Assembly: GCF_947331815.1 (NCBI RefSeq)
Contig: NZ_OX373462.1
Coordinates: forward strand, 1,289,376-1,353,375
Origin: Cyanobacterium sp. uoEpiScrs1
Lineage (GTDB): Bacteria > Cyanobacteriota > Cyanobacteriia > Cyanobacteriales > Microcystaceae
Direction: 5' to 3'
DNA length: 64,000 bases
The notes beneath the pieces are model-generated. The model was not told the origin of the DNA and searched no databases. It was given only the letters and a program-made list of their open reading frames with translations. This document shows, piece after piece, positions 9,628-20,410 of this stretch (its first letter is position 1; every line of letters begins with the position of its first letter). A program made the position numbers and the translations under genes.

Positions 9628-10469
9628 CCAAAAGAATACTATTCTGATATGAGACTCACAATATTTTGCCAAATATCTCAATATCCCAACTCTGTTCAGT
9701 GTTAAGCTTGGACCAAGCATCTGATAAGAATCCCATGTCTAAGTCGTTCATGAAGGTGTTTGGAGTCTCTCTCTTTAAACAAGAGGTCCTTATTGTGGTG
9801 TAGAGAGAATACCCCGTTACTAGAGAGTTAGATGGGGGGATGCGAACATAGAGTTTGGATTATTATCTTAACTATTATTATCGCGATCACTATTAAGTAA
9901 GTTGTTACATTAGAATCATATGTTTATTCAACATACTTTATACCTTTTTATCAATTTGATAAAAAGGTAAAAGCTTTTATTAAAAATTAGTGTCGAAATT
10001 AGGCGGTAAACTGTGGAAGTTATATGATTTGATTATCATTAACTTGTTAACAAAATAGAAGCCCAGATAAGAATTGAAAAGTTTTGAATTGCTTAAAGAT
10101 TATTAAACTATTTACTAAATTTTAAAATATTCTAAGTAAATAAACGTTCATTATCACTGAAAGATCGGAAAAATATTAATTATTTAATAATAAATCAAGA
10201 AAAACCATGACACTTTGTATTTTAGATGTAGAATTTTATCTAAGTTCAGAAGCATAATATGGTTTTATTTTGCGATTAAATATTTTTTAGGTTAATGGCT
10301 GGGGATATTATCTTTATATGATTTTAAAAAGATTATAAGATATCCCAAAAATAAAATTAAAGAACATGAACAAGTTAATAATTTAAATTCTAAAAACTCT
10401 AACTTGTTTGCTAACTAGTAAGAATAGTAAGCTTTGGAGGAAATAATATCTTTAATATAAAAATATTAA
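9628..10469. other. 840-base gap with possible coding remnant
   Basis: On the minus strand around 9655-9800 an open stretch reads NDLDMGFLSDAWSKLNTEQ then SWDIEIFGKIL. Another minus frame over the same bases also looks protein-like. I cannot assign either, and neither is a full gene. A perfect 14-bp inverted repeat (9941-9954 / 9956-9969) lies in the middle. The rest is AT-rich. Confidence 0.35.
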
Positions 10470-11540
10470 TTATCGATGTCTGGGGGGACGCAACGCGGGA
10501 AAAGGACGAATTGGACCTAAAATCTGATTGAGTTCTCGCAATTGTTCAGGAGTTCCCATACAAATCAATAAATCCCCAGCAAGTAAAGGAGTATCTCCTG
10601 TTGGACCGCCTAAAAGACCTCCGTCGGACCGCCGAATTGCTAATACTAATGCCCCTGATTTTACTCTTAATCTAGCCTCACTCAAGGTTTTTCCCACACA
10701 GGGACAAAATTGAGGATCAAGCAAGAATTCTTCCATGTAGAATGTGCGATCAGTCCCCGTTAAAATTCCATCCACAAAGTCCATCACTTGGGGGCGCAAA
10801 GCAGCTGCTGCCAGGCGTTTTCCTCCTGTAATATAGGGAGAAACCACCGCATCGGCTCCAGCCCGTTGTAATTTGAGGACAGCCTCCTCTGTGCTAGCAC
10901 GAGCAATCGCCCTAATGTTGGGATTTAGAGTTTTTGCTGATAGGACCGTGTAAAGATTTTCTGCATCAGATGTTAAGGCTGACACAATACAAGCAGCTTT
11001 ATCAATTTTGGCACTGATGAGACACTCATCAAGGGTTGCGTCCCCCTGAATTATTATGTATCCTAGTTGCTTAGCCTCTTCTAATTGTTCAGTACGTGAA
11101 TCAATAATTACAAAAGGAACGTCCTCTGCTGTAAATTCCACAGCGACCTGACGGGCGGTACGGCCATAACCGCAGACTATACAATGATGTTCTAGCGTAT
11201 CAATCAAGCGTTTCTCCTGTCGTTGTTTAATTCCTTCTTGAAAATACCCTTGAATTAATGCTTCTGTCAGACGATTAACAATATAACCAATAGTGATTAA
11301 TCCCATCAAGATCAGAACAATGGTAAATAGTCGTGAGCGATCCTGAAGAGGGTGAATTTCTGAGAATCCCACTGTAGATAAGGTAATCATGGTCATATAG
11401 GCTGAATCAATAACAGACCACTGTTCGACTAATGAATACCAAATGGTTCCCAGTCCAAATACTCCTCCTAACGCCAAGGCTCCAAACAATAACTCCTTTC
11501 GTAAGCGTCTATATTTATCTTGAAATGAGTATAGTGTCAT
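10470..11540 (-). CDS. potassium channel with TrkA-N/TrkA-C regulatory domains
   Basis: A two-helix K+ channel of MthK/SynK type in the inner or thylakoid membrane. The first membrane helix lies at about residues 15-35. The pore carries MITLSTVGFSEIHPL, where TVGF replaces the more usual TVGY filter. The second helix is at about residues 70-92. The NAD-binding RCK domain begins at HCIVCGYGRTARQVA. A C-terminal TrkA-C domain ends the 356-residue protein. It starts at ATG 11540. In cyanobacteria SynK-type channels act in K+ balance across thylakoids. No operon partner is present. Confidence 0.85.
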   Translation of the reverse strand: MTLYSFQDKYRRLRKELLFGALALGGVFGLGTIWYSLVEQWSVIDSAYMTMITLSTVGFSEIHPLQDRSRLFTIVLILMGLITIGYIVNRLTEALIQGYFQEGIKQRQEKRLIDTLEHHCIVCGYGRTARQVAVEFTAEDVPFVIIDSRTEQLEEAKQLGYIIIQGDATLDECLISAKIDKAACIVSALTSDAENLYTVLSAKTLNPNIRAIARASTEEAVLKLQRAGADAVVSPYITGGKRLAAAALRPQVMDFVDGILTGTDRTFYMEEFLLDPQFCPCVGKTLSEARLRVKSGALVLAIRRSDGGLLGGPTGDTPLLAGDLLICMGTPEQLRELNQILGPIRPFPALRPPRHR

Positions 11541-13052
11541 GGCTGTTTTACCTAATTATTTATCATATTTTATTCCTGCTTGTTAAAATCACACGTGTGT
11601 TGCTTAATTAAAAATTAAAATAATTAATTTGTCTCTAAGGTATGCTCTTTTGAACTATCTTTACTTATTGAAAATCAAGATTGAGTTATCTTCAAAAATT
11701 TTGACTAATTTTATTAATAAGTTGACAATTATTAAAGTTTAATTTATGATATCTGTCTTTACCAATTTTACCATTTTATTTTAAGGGTTGAGAACATATC
11801 CTTTAAAAGGATGACAAGTATTGCAAAAAAATATAAAAGTAAGATAAATTACTGATTTTTAATCTTTTAACCACATCAGATTATGAGTGCCCTTCCTAAT
11901 TTTGTTTATATTAAGTAACATATTATTAAAATATTTGCCTGAATAAACTAGAAAGTTAAAACTTCTATTATATGGAATTAACTAAGACTATAAATGTATT
12001 GGTCTTGTTATTTTTTATTTTATTGAAATTTTAATTTTTTTATAATGAACAGACACAAATAATTGAATCATATTTATTTTTAGTAAAAAGTTAAGTAACT
12101 GTACATCAAAATCATTAGTTTTTTCAAAAAAACATTAGGGTAAGTTGTAAAATCATGAAAAGAGTCAAGATTAGATAGAAATGGAAATTATTGGACTATA
12201 AAGACAAAAAGTATATTAATAAACTTAATAATTAAATTTTGACCTAGGATATTGATAAGAATAAATGTATTTTGATTATGTACTCTTCTTTTTAAAGGGA
12301 CATAGATAAGACGAAAGTATTAATTTAATCAGAGTGTTAGTCTCGTAAAAATTTGATATCATCTTAGTAAATTTAGTGTTTTATGACTAAATATATAAAA
12401 AACAATTATATTTAATAGTTAAAGTTCTTAATAGAAAATAACAGAAAAATACTCAATAAATAATTTTATACTTACTCCAATTGTTTTTTGTCTGATTGTA
12501 ATATTTATTTTTTAAAACCCTAATAATTTATTTTCAGTTTATACATCTCATGATACTTCTGACAGTCAAATACATTGAAATAAAAAATAATTAGTATAAA
12601 ATATTTGATTATTTAGAAAAACTACAAGCTGAGTCAACAATAATTATATTTGGAAAATTATCTATTTTTGTATTCAATATAATTTAGTTTAAACTTTATA
12701 TAACTTGCTTTAGCTTAGCCAATAGATAACATTTGTCACACTTATTTTGCAATGAAATTTGATATATTGGCCTTGATATTCAAGATTAAATCAATTATGC
12801 TTATCTCTTATAATCTAAACTCAATACCATTAGCTCAACCAAAAGACCAACTAAACTGATTTCAATGACTACAATAAAACAATCAGTTTCTTCTAGAAAA
12901 GTAGACTTTGTTTTATTGTTTTTTGAAAGTGTTTGACTAATTTTAACTTGAATACTATGAAACAGTAGAGATGACATCAAGTACAGTCGAAAACAGAACT
13001 GATTATTAGTGAATCGGAAGCCGAGACGAATCAAAATACTGTAGAAAAAAAT
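11541..13052. other. 1.5-kb gene-free AT-rich gap
   Basis: No recognisable gene or relic. A 77-codon minus frame at 12801-13034, just beyond the GldA-like gene, has no family resemblance and reads like chance sequence. The gap is one of the largest in the window. Confidence 0.45.
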
Positions 13053-14207
13053 CTAGATATTTGAGGAAATTCTGTCAGAGACAATATCGCTAGTAGTAGA
13101 TATCATTGCTGCTAATAATTGTTCAGATGAAACATCAAAAGGAAGACGATGAATGTCTGACTCAGGACGACAAATGATCTCTGCTACTCGACGCAAATCA
13201 TCTAATGTCACCCTAGATAATCCTAATTCTTCTAAAGTTTTTGGTAGACCGATTTCTTCATAGAATTTTAGCAATTGTTGTCGAGAGGCAATTGCCAATT
13301 GATTACCTTGGATCATTTCCTCTAGACGTAATTGAACTAGAATGCCATAGGCAACTTTTTCCCCGTGTAAAATACTATGAGCTGCCTCAATATGTGTTAA
13401 TCCATTGTGGACTGCATGAGCAGCTACAGTGCGACAATTAGCTCCACCTAACCCTCCAATCACTCCGGCTAGTAACACGCAAGCATCAACTACTTCTCTC
13501 CATACTTCCTCTCCGGGACTTTTCAGAGCAGCTACTGATTTTTGAAATAGTAGATCCCGCAATACTCGTGCTTGTTGAACGGCAGAAATAGTAAGGGTAG
13601 CAGTAGAATTACCACTACTGACAGAAGCTTCATACCATTTAGCGATTGCATCACCTATTCCTGCCACTAGAGTCCGTTCTGAGGCAGTTTTGATAATAGT
13701 GTAATCTAAAATCAGTAAATCAGGGCATCTCAATAATGGAACGTCGTATTGAAATACTCCCTCATTGGAATAAATATTTGATAAAGCCGTCCACGCTGCA
13801 CAGGTAGCGGCTGAAGTGGGGACAGTAATAATGGGCAACTGATGTTTATGGGCGAGTAATTTGGCTGTATCGAGAGCTTTACCCCCTCCAACCCCGATGA
13901 TAAAATCGGACTGATGTTCCTTAAATGTTATTGTAAGAGCATCTAAAGAGCTTTCTGAACAGTCTGGTAGGTAGACACTATATGCTGGGTTTAATTTACA
14001 TTTGCTAAAAATAGGGTCAAAATGAGGAGAAATTACTTTGAGAGTTTGTTGTCCCCCAATAAGCAAAGGACGTCGGCCAAAACTAGCGATTACATTGCGA
14101 GCTTGAGATAGAATCCTTTCTCCCTTGAGTATTTGACTAGGGGAAACTAATAAAGGGGCCAAGGTTGTAGATACACAAGAATGGATAGTAGATGTTTCTG
14201 AGGGCAT
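13053..14207 (-). CDS. GldA-like iron-containing alcohol dehydrogenase family protein
   Basis: A 384-residue dehydrogenase of the glycerol-dehydrogenase branch. The NAD site is IIGVGGGKALDTAKLLA near residue 105, followed by the conserved VPTSAATCAAWTALSNIY. Metal ligands fit GIGDAIAKWYEA (Asp), AAHAVHNGLTH (His) and LHGEKVAYGILVQL (His). The substrate is probably a small polyol, aldehyde or ketone; it cannot be read from the sequence. It starts at ATG 14207 and stands alone. Cyanobacterial genomes often carry this gene annotated as glycerol dehydrogenase or iron-containing alcohol dehydrogenase. Confidence 0.8.
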   Translation of the reverse strand: MPSETSTIHSCVSTTLAPLLVSPSQILKGERILSQARNVIASFGRRPLLIGGQQTLKVISPHFDPIFSKCKLNPAYSVYLPDCSESSLDALTITFKEHQSDFIIGVGGGKALDTAKLLAHKHQLPIITVPTSAATCAAWTALSNIYSNEGVFQYDVPLLRCPDLLILDYTIIKTASERTLVAGIGDAIAKWYEASVSSGNSTATLTISAVQQARVLRDLLFQKSVAALKSPGEEVWREVVDACVLLAGVIGGLGGANCRTVAAHAVHNGLTHIEAAHSILHGEKVAYGILVQLRLEEMIQGNQLAIASRQQLLKFYEEIGLPKTLEELGLSRVTLDDLRRVAEIICRPESDIHRLPFDVSSEQLLAAMISTTSDIVSDRISSNI

Positions 14208-14386
14208 TGCTACTAATTAATTTAGTTTTATTAAAGTGAATACACTTAATGATTTAACTGAGCAAATCGATTAAGTTAATCACACTCTAACTCAAAAATA
14301 TAGATCTCTCCTAAATTTAGAGGAAAGTCGAGGAGAGAAAGAGGACTAAACAAGAGAAAATTTTTAACTTTATGTCTTACTGAAGA

Positions 14387-14800
14387 TTAGGGAATAATCA
14401 ACACTGGACAAGGGGATAGGTTGATTACACGGTTAGTAACGCTTTCAGATGTGCCTTCCATTGTTAAACCCAATCCTTGACACCCCATAACGATTAAATC
14501 TGCGTTAATCTCGTCAGCCACGTCGCAGATGGCAAATGAGGGTATTCCTTCCCGTTCAAGAATATCTGCCTCAATTCCTTTGTTAGCAAAAAGTGTCTGA
14601 GCCCCTTGCAATAATTTTGCTACTGCATTGGCAACTTCCATAATCCTTCTTTGCTCATTTTTTTGTTCTGCCGATGGTTCTTCTACGATTGATAGTAATA
14701 CGAGACGACTATTGTAAGTTTTTACAATATTAGCTACAGTTTACACAGCCTCGCGAGTCTCCCGACTTTGATCCACAGGGAATAAAACGGTAGTAAACAT
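14387..14800 (-). pseudogene. universal stress protein gene with early nonsense codon
   Basis: The frame from ATG 14800 starts MFTTVLFPVDQSRETREAV, the typical beginning of a UspA-fold protein. It then hits TAA at 14741-14743 (codon 20) and continues in the same frame with TVANIVKTYNSRLVLLSIV to the normal end (LIVMGCQGLGLTMEGTSESV, then PCPVLIIP). The stop is one C-to-T change from CAA (Gln). The 84 codons from the internal ATG at 14641 are open, but such a product would lack the first beta strand and the ATP-site Asp, so it is probably non-functional. The rest of the frame is intact, so the mutation looks recent. A sequencing error is the main alternative. Confidence 0.85.
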
Positions 14801-14997
14801 GACTTATCTATCTCCTGTACATACATCCCAAGTTAATCAGTAACATCAAATATTGCCCGATTTCTTGATTGTACTCCTATTATTTTAGGAATTATTCGAT
14901 ATCAATCTCGAGGAAAGAAAAATTTCGAGTCATTATTTTAGTTAATATCAATGATAATCTTTTTTGAATTACCAAACAATTATTAAGGGGATTGAGC

Positions 14998-16212
14998 ATG
15001 TCTAAAAAGACTATTTCAGACTTATCGTTGGACGAAGTAGCTGGGAGAAGGGTTTTAGTGCGCGTTGATTTTAATGTTCCCCTCGATGGAAAGACCATTG
15101 TTGATGGTACTCGAATTCAAGCCGCCCTACCAACTATCAAGGATTTAATAGAAAAAGGGGCTAAGGTAATTCTCTGTAGTCACATGGGTCGCCCCAATGG
15201 TAGAGTTATGAATAGTATGCGTCTTACCCCTGTCGCAGAACTTTTATCTGAATTATTAAAACAAGAAATAGTAGTATGTCACGACTGTGTGGGGGAGTCT
15301 GTAGCTTTTGAGCTTAGTAAGCTCAAAAGCGGTCAAGTTGCTTTACTCGAAAACCTCCGTTTTCATGCAGAGGAAGAAGAAAATGACCCAGAGTTTGCCA
15401 GAAAATTGGCTTCTAATGCAGAATTATACGTTAACGATGCTTTTGGAACTGCTCACCGCGCTCATGCTTCCACAGAGGGGGTTACTCATTACCTTAGCCC
15501 CTGTGTTGCGGGCTATTTAATTGAGAAGGAACTTAATTACCTTCAAGCAGCATTTAAAAAACCTCAACGCCCCTTAGCAGCAATTATCGGCGGTTCTAAA
15601 ATCTCTGACAAAATCGGAGTAATTGAAACCCTGTTAGAAAAATGTGATAAGTTGCTCATTGGAGGGGGAATGATTTTTACCTTTTACAAAGCTCGGGGTT
15701 TGGGAGTCGGCAAGTCTTTAGTCGAAGATGATGAACTAGAATCAGCTAAATTGCTCGAAGCTAAGGCTAAAGAAAAAGGTGTAGATTTTTTATTACCTTC
15801 TGATGTGGTTTTAGCTGATAGTTTCGCTTCAAATGCTAATGATAAAACTGTTAGCATTGATAGAATTGAAGATGGTTGGATGGGGTTAGATATCGGACCT
15901 GATTCCATCAAGTCATTCCAAGAGGCTTTAGCTGATTGTAAAGTAGTGATTTGGAATGGACCTATGGGGGTTTTTGAATTTGATAAATTTTCTGTTGGAA
16001 CCGAAGCAATAGCTAAAACTTTAGCTAATTTAACTGAAACTGGAACCACTACGATTATTGGGGGCGGCGACTCTGTTGCTGCGGTAGAAAAAATTGGAGT
16101 TGCTGAAAGAATGAGTCACATTTCTACTGGCGGTGGTGCAAGTCTAGAGTTTTTAGAAGGTAAAAACTTACCCGGTATTACTGCTTTAGATGAAGCTTTA
16201 TTTTTGGCTTAG
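14998..16212 (+). CDS. pgk: phosphoglycerate kinase
   Basis: Interconverts 1,3-bisphosphoglycerate and 3-phosphoglycerate in glycolysis and the Calvin cycle. The N-domain begins [21 protein letters not shown] is the substrate-binding stretch, [10 protein letters not shown] and [16 protein letters not shown] follow. The nucleotide loop is [14 protein letters not shown], and the end is [15 protein letters not shown]. Length is 404 residues, full size. I choose ATG 14998 rather than TTG 14992 because the purine-rich AAGGGG (14985-14990) sits 7 bases in front of it and MSKKT is the usual start. A candidate terminator lies 120 bases downstream. Confidence 0.97.
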   Translation: MSKKTISDLSLDEVAGRRVLVRVDFNVPLDGKTIVDGTRIQAALPTIKDLIEKGAKVILCSHMGRPNGRVMNSMRLTPVAELLSELLKQEIVVCHDCVGESVAFELSKLKSGQVALLENLRFHAEEEENDPEFARKLASNAELYVNDAFGTAHRAHASTEGVTHYLSPCVAGYLIEKELNYLQAAFKKPQRPLAAIIGGSKISDKIGVIETLLEKCDKLLIGGGMIFTFYKARGLGVGKSLVEDDELESAKLLEAKAKEKGVDFLLPSDVVLADSFASNANDKTVSIDRIEDGWMGLDIGPDSIKSFQEALADCKVVIWNGPMGVFEFDKFSVGTEAIAKTLANLTETGTTTIIGGGDSVAAVEKIGVAERMSHISTGGGASLEFLEGKNLPGITALDEALFLA

Positions 16213-16334
16213 TTTATTTTCATAAATCGGTAGAATTGAGTTATTGGCAATAATGATGAATATTGAATAGCGAATTTTGGTTTTCGTCGTATGAAAAACT
16301 TCCTTATTTAAAGACACTTGAAACGGTAATAATA

Positions 16335-16366
16335 CCCACGAATTAATACTATCCGTGGGCTTGATT
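16335..16366 (+). terminator. candidate terminator between pgk and petE
   Basis: The stem cccacg / cgtggg (16335-16340 and 16354-16359) has a 13-nt loop. It is followed by a T-rich run (cttgattttt) on the plus strand. It could end pgk and may also serve the convergent petE. Confidence 0.5.
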
Positions 16367-16409
16367 TTTCTAAATAATTAACTAATTCCCAATCTATTTA
16401 GAGTCAAAA

Positions 16410-16769
16410 CTACTTGACAATTATTTTACCAACCATGCCAGCACCACGATGTGGTTCACACCAGTAAGTATATTCTCCAGGTTCATTAAAGGTAGCTTCG
16501 AAAGATTCTCCAGGAGAAAAGACAAGTCCTTCATGATTGTACTCACTTGCCTTATCAAAAACAACGTTGTGGGGAGGTAGTTTATTGTTTACCCACTTAA
16601 CGGTATCCCCAGCACTGATTTTAACTTGCTTAGGTTGAAACGCAAGCATTCCGTTATCTGCACCCATTTTTACCGTAACAGTTTCAGCAGAAACAGGGCT
16701 AACAGCTAAAAAGAAGCTAGAGACGATAAGCACAACAGCAGCAAAAAATAAACCTAATTTTTTTGACAT
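16410..16769 (-). CDS. petE: plastocyanin precursor
   Basis: A type-1 copper protein of the thylakoid lumen that carries electrons from cytochrome b6f to photosystem I or to terminal oxidase. Residues 1-28 form a signal peptide ending AVSPVSA. The mature 91 residues carry the copper ligands His67, Cys104, His107 and Met112, within PPHNVVF and [12 protein letters not shown]. All are intact. It starts at ATG 16769. Its retention while other photosynthesis parts decay suggests service in respiratory electron flow or an intact photosystem I elsewhere (inference). Confidence 0.95.
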   Translation of the reverse strand: MSKKLGLFFAAVVLIVSSFFLAVSPVSAETVTVKMGADNGMLAFQPKQVKISAGDTVKWVNNKLPPHNVVFDKASEYNHEGLVFSPGESFEATFNEPGEYTYWCEPHRGAGMVGKIIVK

Positions 16770-16909
16770 TCGGTTAATCCTGTAATGTAAATAGTTTAAT
16801 GACCTTAACGGTTTAGCTTTTCACTCATTCTACTATGTTTACTGGAATATGACTACCAACTTTGACAGTTTGTCTTTTGACAAATGTCTCAAACTTTGCT
16901 GTTTACTCT

Positions 16910-18097
16910 TTATGGCTGGTAACAAATTCCTGCTCGTTGAAGACGGAGTAAAGCCTCTTCTAGGCGATCACAATCAGCGATTAAACTAATACGAACATAC
17001 CCCTCACCCCCTTCTCCAAAAGCATTACCGGGAGTAAATACAATTCCTGTTTTTTGTAACACATCGAGAGCAAAATCTGTTGAATTTGTTCTTAACGGAC
17101 AGGGAACCCAAAGATACATAGTTGCCCTGGAAGGAGTTATTTCCCAACCCAATTTTCTTAAGCCATTAATCAAAAAATCTCGCCGTTTTTGGTAGCGTTT
17201 TTGGACACGTTTGATATAGATATCTGGCAGTTGTAAGGCTGTCTGGGCCGCAGTTTGAACAGCAGAAAAGATTCCATAATCCAAATTAGTTTTTAAGGTT
17301 CGTAGTCCCTGAATAATGTCGGCATTACCTACGACAAACCCTACACGCCATCCTGCCATGTTGTAAGTCTTCGAAAGAGTATGAAATTCGACCCCAATTT
17401 TCTTAGCCTCTGGTATCTCCAATAGACTAGTAGGTTGATAACCATCAAAAGCCAGTTCTGCGTAACATAAATCATGGACTAAAATAATTTCGTAGTGACT
17501 AGCCCAGTCAACAATTTCCTCAAAGAATTCTCTTGGAGCGGTTGCTGTAGTTGGATTATTAGGATAATTAAAATAAATTAGTTTAGCTCGTTGAGCTATG
17601 GTTTCAGGGATCTTAGTCAAATCGATCAACCAATCTTGTTGCACTGACAACATGAGCTGGTATAGTTCGCCTCCAGCAATTAACGGGCCGCGAAAATGAG
17701 CAGGATATGCAGGACTAGGAACTAATACCACATCGCCAGGGTTCACATAAGCTAAAGCTAAATGAGCTAAACCTTCTTTAGAACCAATTAAAGGCAGTAC
17801 TTCACAACTGGGATCGAGATCCACATTGTAACATTTTTGGTACCAGTTTGTAATAGATTGGCGGAAACTAGCAGTTCCTTCGAAAGGAGGATATCCATGG
17901 GTTTGAGGTTCAGCTAAAGAAGTAATCGCTGCATTAATGACAGGTTGAGGTGCACAACCATCAGGATTGCCCATTCCTAAGTCAATTAAATCTAATCCTT
18001 GTTCAGTTGCCCGTGCTTTTAGTTCATCTAAACGAGCAAAAACGTATGGGGGCAAAGCTTTTAAGCGATCGGCACGGCGAATCCAATTGACACTCAT
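16910..18097 (-). CDS. class I/II PLP-dependent aminotransferase (AlaC/DapL-like)
   Basis: A fold-type I aminotransferase of 395 residues. The start LPPYVFARLDELKARATEQG and LIDLGMGNPDGCAPQPV strongly resemble E. coli AlaC (glutamate-pyruvate transaminase) and LL-diaminopimelate aminotransferase relatives. PNNPTTATAPREFFE is the substrate and cofactor loop. The PLP lysine is in HTLSKTYNMAGWRVGFVVG, and the C-terminal Arg is in GEGGEGYVRISLI. The exact amino donor cannot be read from sequence. It starts at ATG 18097 and lies 140 bases upstream of petE on the same strand. Confidence 0.85.
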   Translation of the reverse strand: MSVNWIRRADRLKALPPYVFARLDELKARATEQGLDLIDLGMGNPDGCAPQPVINAAITSLAEPQTHGYPPFEGTASFRQSITNWYQKCYNVDLDPSCEVLPLIGSKEGLAHLALAYVNPGDVVLVPSPAYPAHFRGPLIAGGELYQLMLSVQQDWLIDLTKIPETIAQRAKLIYFNYPNNPTTATAPREFFEEIVDWASHYEIILVHDLCYAELAFDGYQPTSLLEIPEAKKIGVEFHTLSKTYNMAGWRVGFVVGNADIIQGLRTLKTNLDYGIFSAVQTAAQTALQLPDIYIKRVQKRYQKRRDFLINGLRKLGWEITPSRATMYLWVPCPLRTNSTDFALDVLQKTGIVFTPGNAFGEGGEGYVRISLIADCDRLEEALLRLQRAGICYQP

Positions 18098-18500
18098 CGT
18101 TACGGAAGCTTAGCAAAATATACACAGGTTCTCATTCTCCCATTAATGAGGTCATTTTAACTATCTATCTATCGACAATATCTCACTTTTACAGTTTTCT
18201 CGATAAATGGTGTTGGTTTGGGTAATGCTCCCTAAGATTGATTCCACCTAATAAATAATTGGGTAATATTATCGAGACAATAGAGAATTCAAAACCCCCT
18301 ATACTGTTGATAACCTTTCAAGATCCAGTGTCTTTGGATAATCAAATCAGAAACAATCCAACCAGAAACAATCCAACCTTGTTTTGAACAGTTACTATAG
18401 TATCTAGGCTCTATTAATAATTTATCAAACCTATTTATTCTCTCTGATTACCCTATTTTTGGATAATTATTTATATGATGATAACCTCTACTTTAACTTT
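18098..18500. other. gap with a 15-bp tandem duplication
   Basis: No gene is seen. The 15-mer cagaaacaatccaac occurs twice head to tail at 18348-18362 and 18363-18377, suggesting a slippage event. The rest is unremarkable. Confidence 0.5.
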
Positions 18501-19697
18501 CTATCCCAAAGATTGAGAATTAAGATTGTTTTTTTTTCGATTAATAGGTAAATTAATTTCTCCTAATAGCATGGGATGCTTTGCACCTGTTACTTGAGGT
18601 AAGTTCCCCGATATACAACAGACAAACCGCCAGTAAGCTAAAACACTAAAAGCAATGGATTCTTTAAAGTCTGTATTCATACCAAAATCGTTAGTGGTCA
18701 AAATTTTAGAGTTAAGTAAGTGCTTCTGTAATCGTTGGGTTAAATATTGATTACGATTTCCTCCACCACACAATAGAATCTCATCAATAGGTTGATCAAT
18801 AAATCTATGATAACTATCGGCAATTGAGGCGGCTGTTAATTCTGTTATGGTGGCTAACCAGTCTTCATCTGTGAGATAGTACATTTGTGCGTCTTGCCAA
18901 CATTGTTCTAGATAAACAGCACCAAATAATTCTCGTCCCGTTGATTTAGGCGGCGGTTGTCGGAAAAACTCTTGTTTTAACCATCGTTGGACTAAAAGTT
19001 CATGGGGAATTCCCTGAGATGCCCATTGGCCATTATTGTCGTAGCTTTGTCGGCCATCGGTCAATTTTTGAACAGCCAAGTCAATTAAAATGTTTCCCGG
19101 TCCTGTATCCCACCCACGAATTTCTTGTTCCCAATGGAGTTGTTGATGGGGAGGGAGGTAAGTAACATTTCCAATTCCCCCAATATTTTGAACACAGCGA
19201 TGACGAGTGGTATGGCTTAATAAATAGGCATCAACCTTAGACACCAAGGGTGCACCCTGCCCTCCAACGGCTATATCGGCAACCCGAAAATTGCTGACTG
19301 TAGGAACCCCTGTCAAGTTAGCTATAACTGACCCTCGCCCCAGTTGTATACTATATCCTAATTCAGTTTCTTTGTTATTTCTTTCTTTAAGAGGCCGGTG
19401 AAAAACAGTTTGTCCATGAGATCCAATTAATTCCACTTGAGGGTGCCCTTCTTGAATCGTTTTAGCTGCCTGGGCAAAACAATAGGCAATTGCGTCATCT
19501 AATTGAGCAAATTCTTCAATAGAAATTGGTTTTCCTCCACAGACTTCTATTATTTTAGATTTGAGATCTTTAGGATAAGGATAAACCTTTCCCGAAAGTA
19601 AATTAGTTTTCAAGTCTAGCTCTGTTCCGGTAATTTCAACTAAAGCAGCATCAATTCCATCTACAGATGTGCCACTCATTAAACCAATGCAATACAT
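18501..19697 (-). CDS. anmK: anhydro-N-acetylmuramic acid kinase
   Basis: Phosphorylates and opens 1,6-anhydro-MurNAc to MurNAc-6-phosphate in peptidoglycan recycling. The first nucleotide loop [18 protein letters not shown] sits right at the N-terminus. [38 protein letters not shown] and LLCGGGNRN follow, as in the ASKHA-fold family. Length is 398 residues; the last 15 or so form a polar tail. It starts at ATG 19697. Its presence implies that cell-wall recycling is kept. Confidence 0.92.
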   Translation of the reverse strand: MYCIGLMSGTSVDGIDAALVEITGTELDLKTNLLSGKVYPYPKDLKSKIIEVCGGKPISIEEFAQLDDAIAYCFAQAAKTIQEGHPQVELIGSHGQTVFHRPLKERNNKETELGYSIQLGRGSVIANLTGVPTVSNFRVADIAVGGQGAPLVSKVDAYLLSHTTRHRCVQNIGGIGNVTYLPPHQQLHWEQEIRGWDTGPGNILIDLAVQKLTDGRQSYDNNGQWASQGIPHELLVQRWLKQEFFRQPPPKSTGRELFGAVYLEQCWQDAQMYYLTDEDWLATITELTAASIADSYHRFIDQPIDEILLCGGGNRNQYLTQRLQKHLLNSKILTTNDFGMNTDFKESIAFSVLAYWRFVCCISGNLPQVTGAKHPMLLGEINLPINRKKNNLNSQSLG

Positions 19698-20366
19698 TAT
19701 TTTACTCCCAACTTTTAATAGATTAAGTTAATTATTTTTAAAATTAGTTATCTAATAGTATTTATCGTTCATGATGACCATTTATAGTCTCTCTGTATAT
19801 CATGTTTTTTATATATTATATATGCCTTATACATGTACAATCTTTCAAGAGTTTATTTAGTTTATTAATATATTTAAGATCAATAACTTTAATAACTTCA
19901 ATTTAATCTTTGGTTTATTCCAAAGTATGACTAATTATTATATGGTGATCTACTTTTTAAAATATTTATTTCTATATTTATAAATTAAACTTGAATTAAA
20001 TAAACTGGCTTTTGTTGTAGAAAATTAATTTGTTAGACTTAAAAATTTATTTTTATAAAACCTATTATATCTTATAAGCAATAGAATAACACCAAGGATA
20101 TGCCTATCATAAGCTACTTTTAGTGCATAAATAGTTTATGACTATTACGTTTATTTTTTATGGCAAAGAATATTATTGCCAATACTTTTATTTAACCTAT
20201 ACTTAAGGTGTACAATTAAAACACTCAAATAAGTTTAACAAAAATCAATAAAGAGATTAATTTGTAATAATTTTGGTCAGAGAAGTTAGGTTTGACTTGA
20301 TTAATAATACAGATTTTATTACATATTATTTTTTGATAAATGTAAATTATTTTTGATACTATCTAA
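19698..20366. other. AT-rich gap
   Basis: No open frame, RNA or relic recognised between anmK and cdsA. Confidence 0.5.
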
Positions 20367-20410
20367 AACAAAAAAGTAAGATTAATTATTATTAATAATA
20401 ATTAATCTTA
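20367..20410 (-). terminator. rho-independent terminator of cdsA
   Basis: A perfect 34-base palindrome (20377-20410) includes the cdsA stop codon. On the minus strand it is followed by C and six T (20370-20375), then more T. The stem is AT-only apart from one G-C pair, but the T-tract makes a terminator role likely. Confidence 0.7.

Noticed and set aside
9655..9870. Minus-strand open stretch (NDLDMGFLSDAWSKLNTEQ)
   Set aside because: Two overlapping frames look equally protein-like and neither matches a family I know; too ambiguous to call as a gene or named relic.
12801..13034. 77-codon minus-strand frame just after the GldA-like gene
   Set aside because: No recognisable motif or ribosome site; the composition looks like chance reading of AT-rich DNA.
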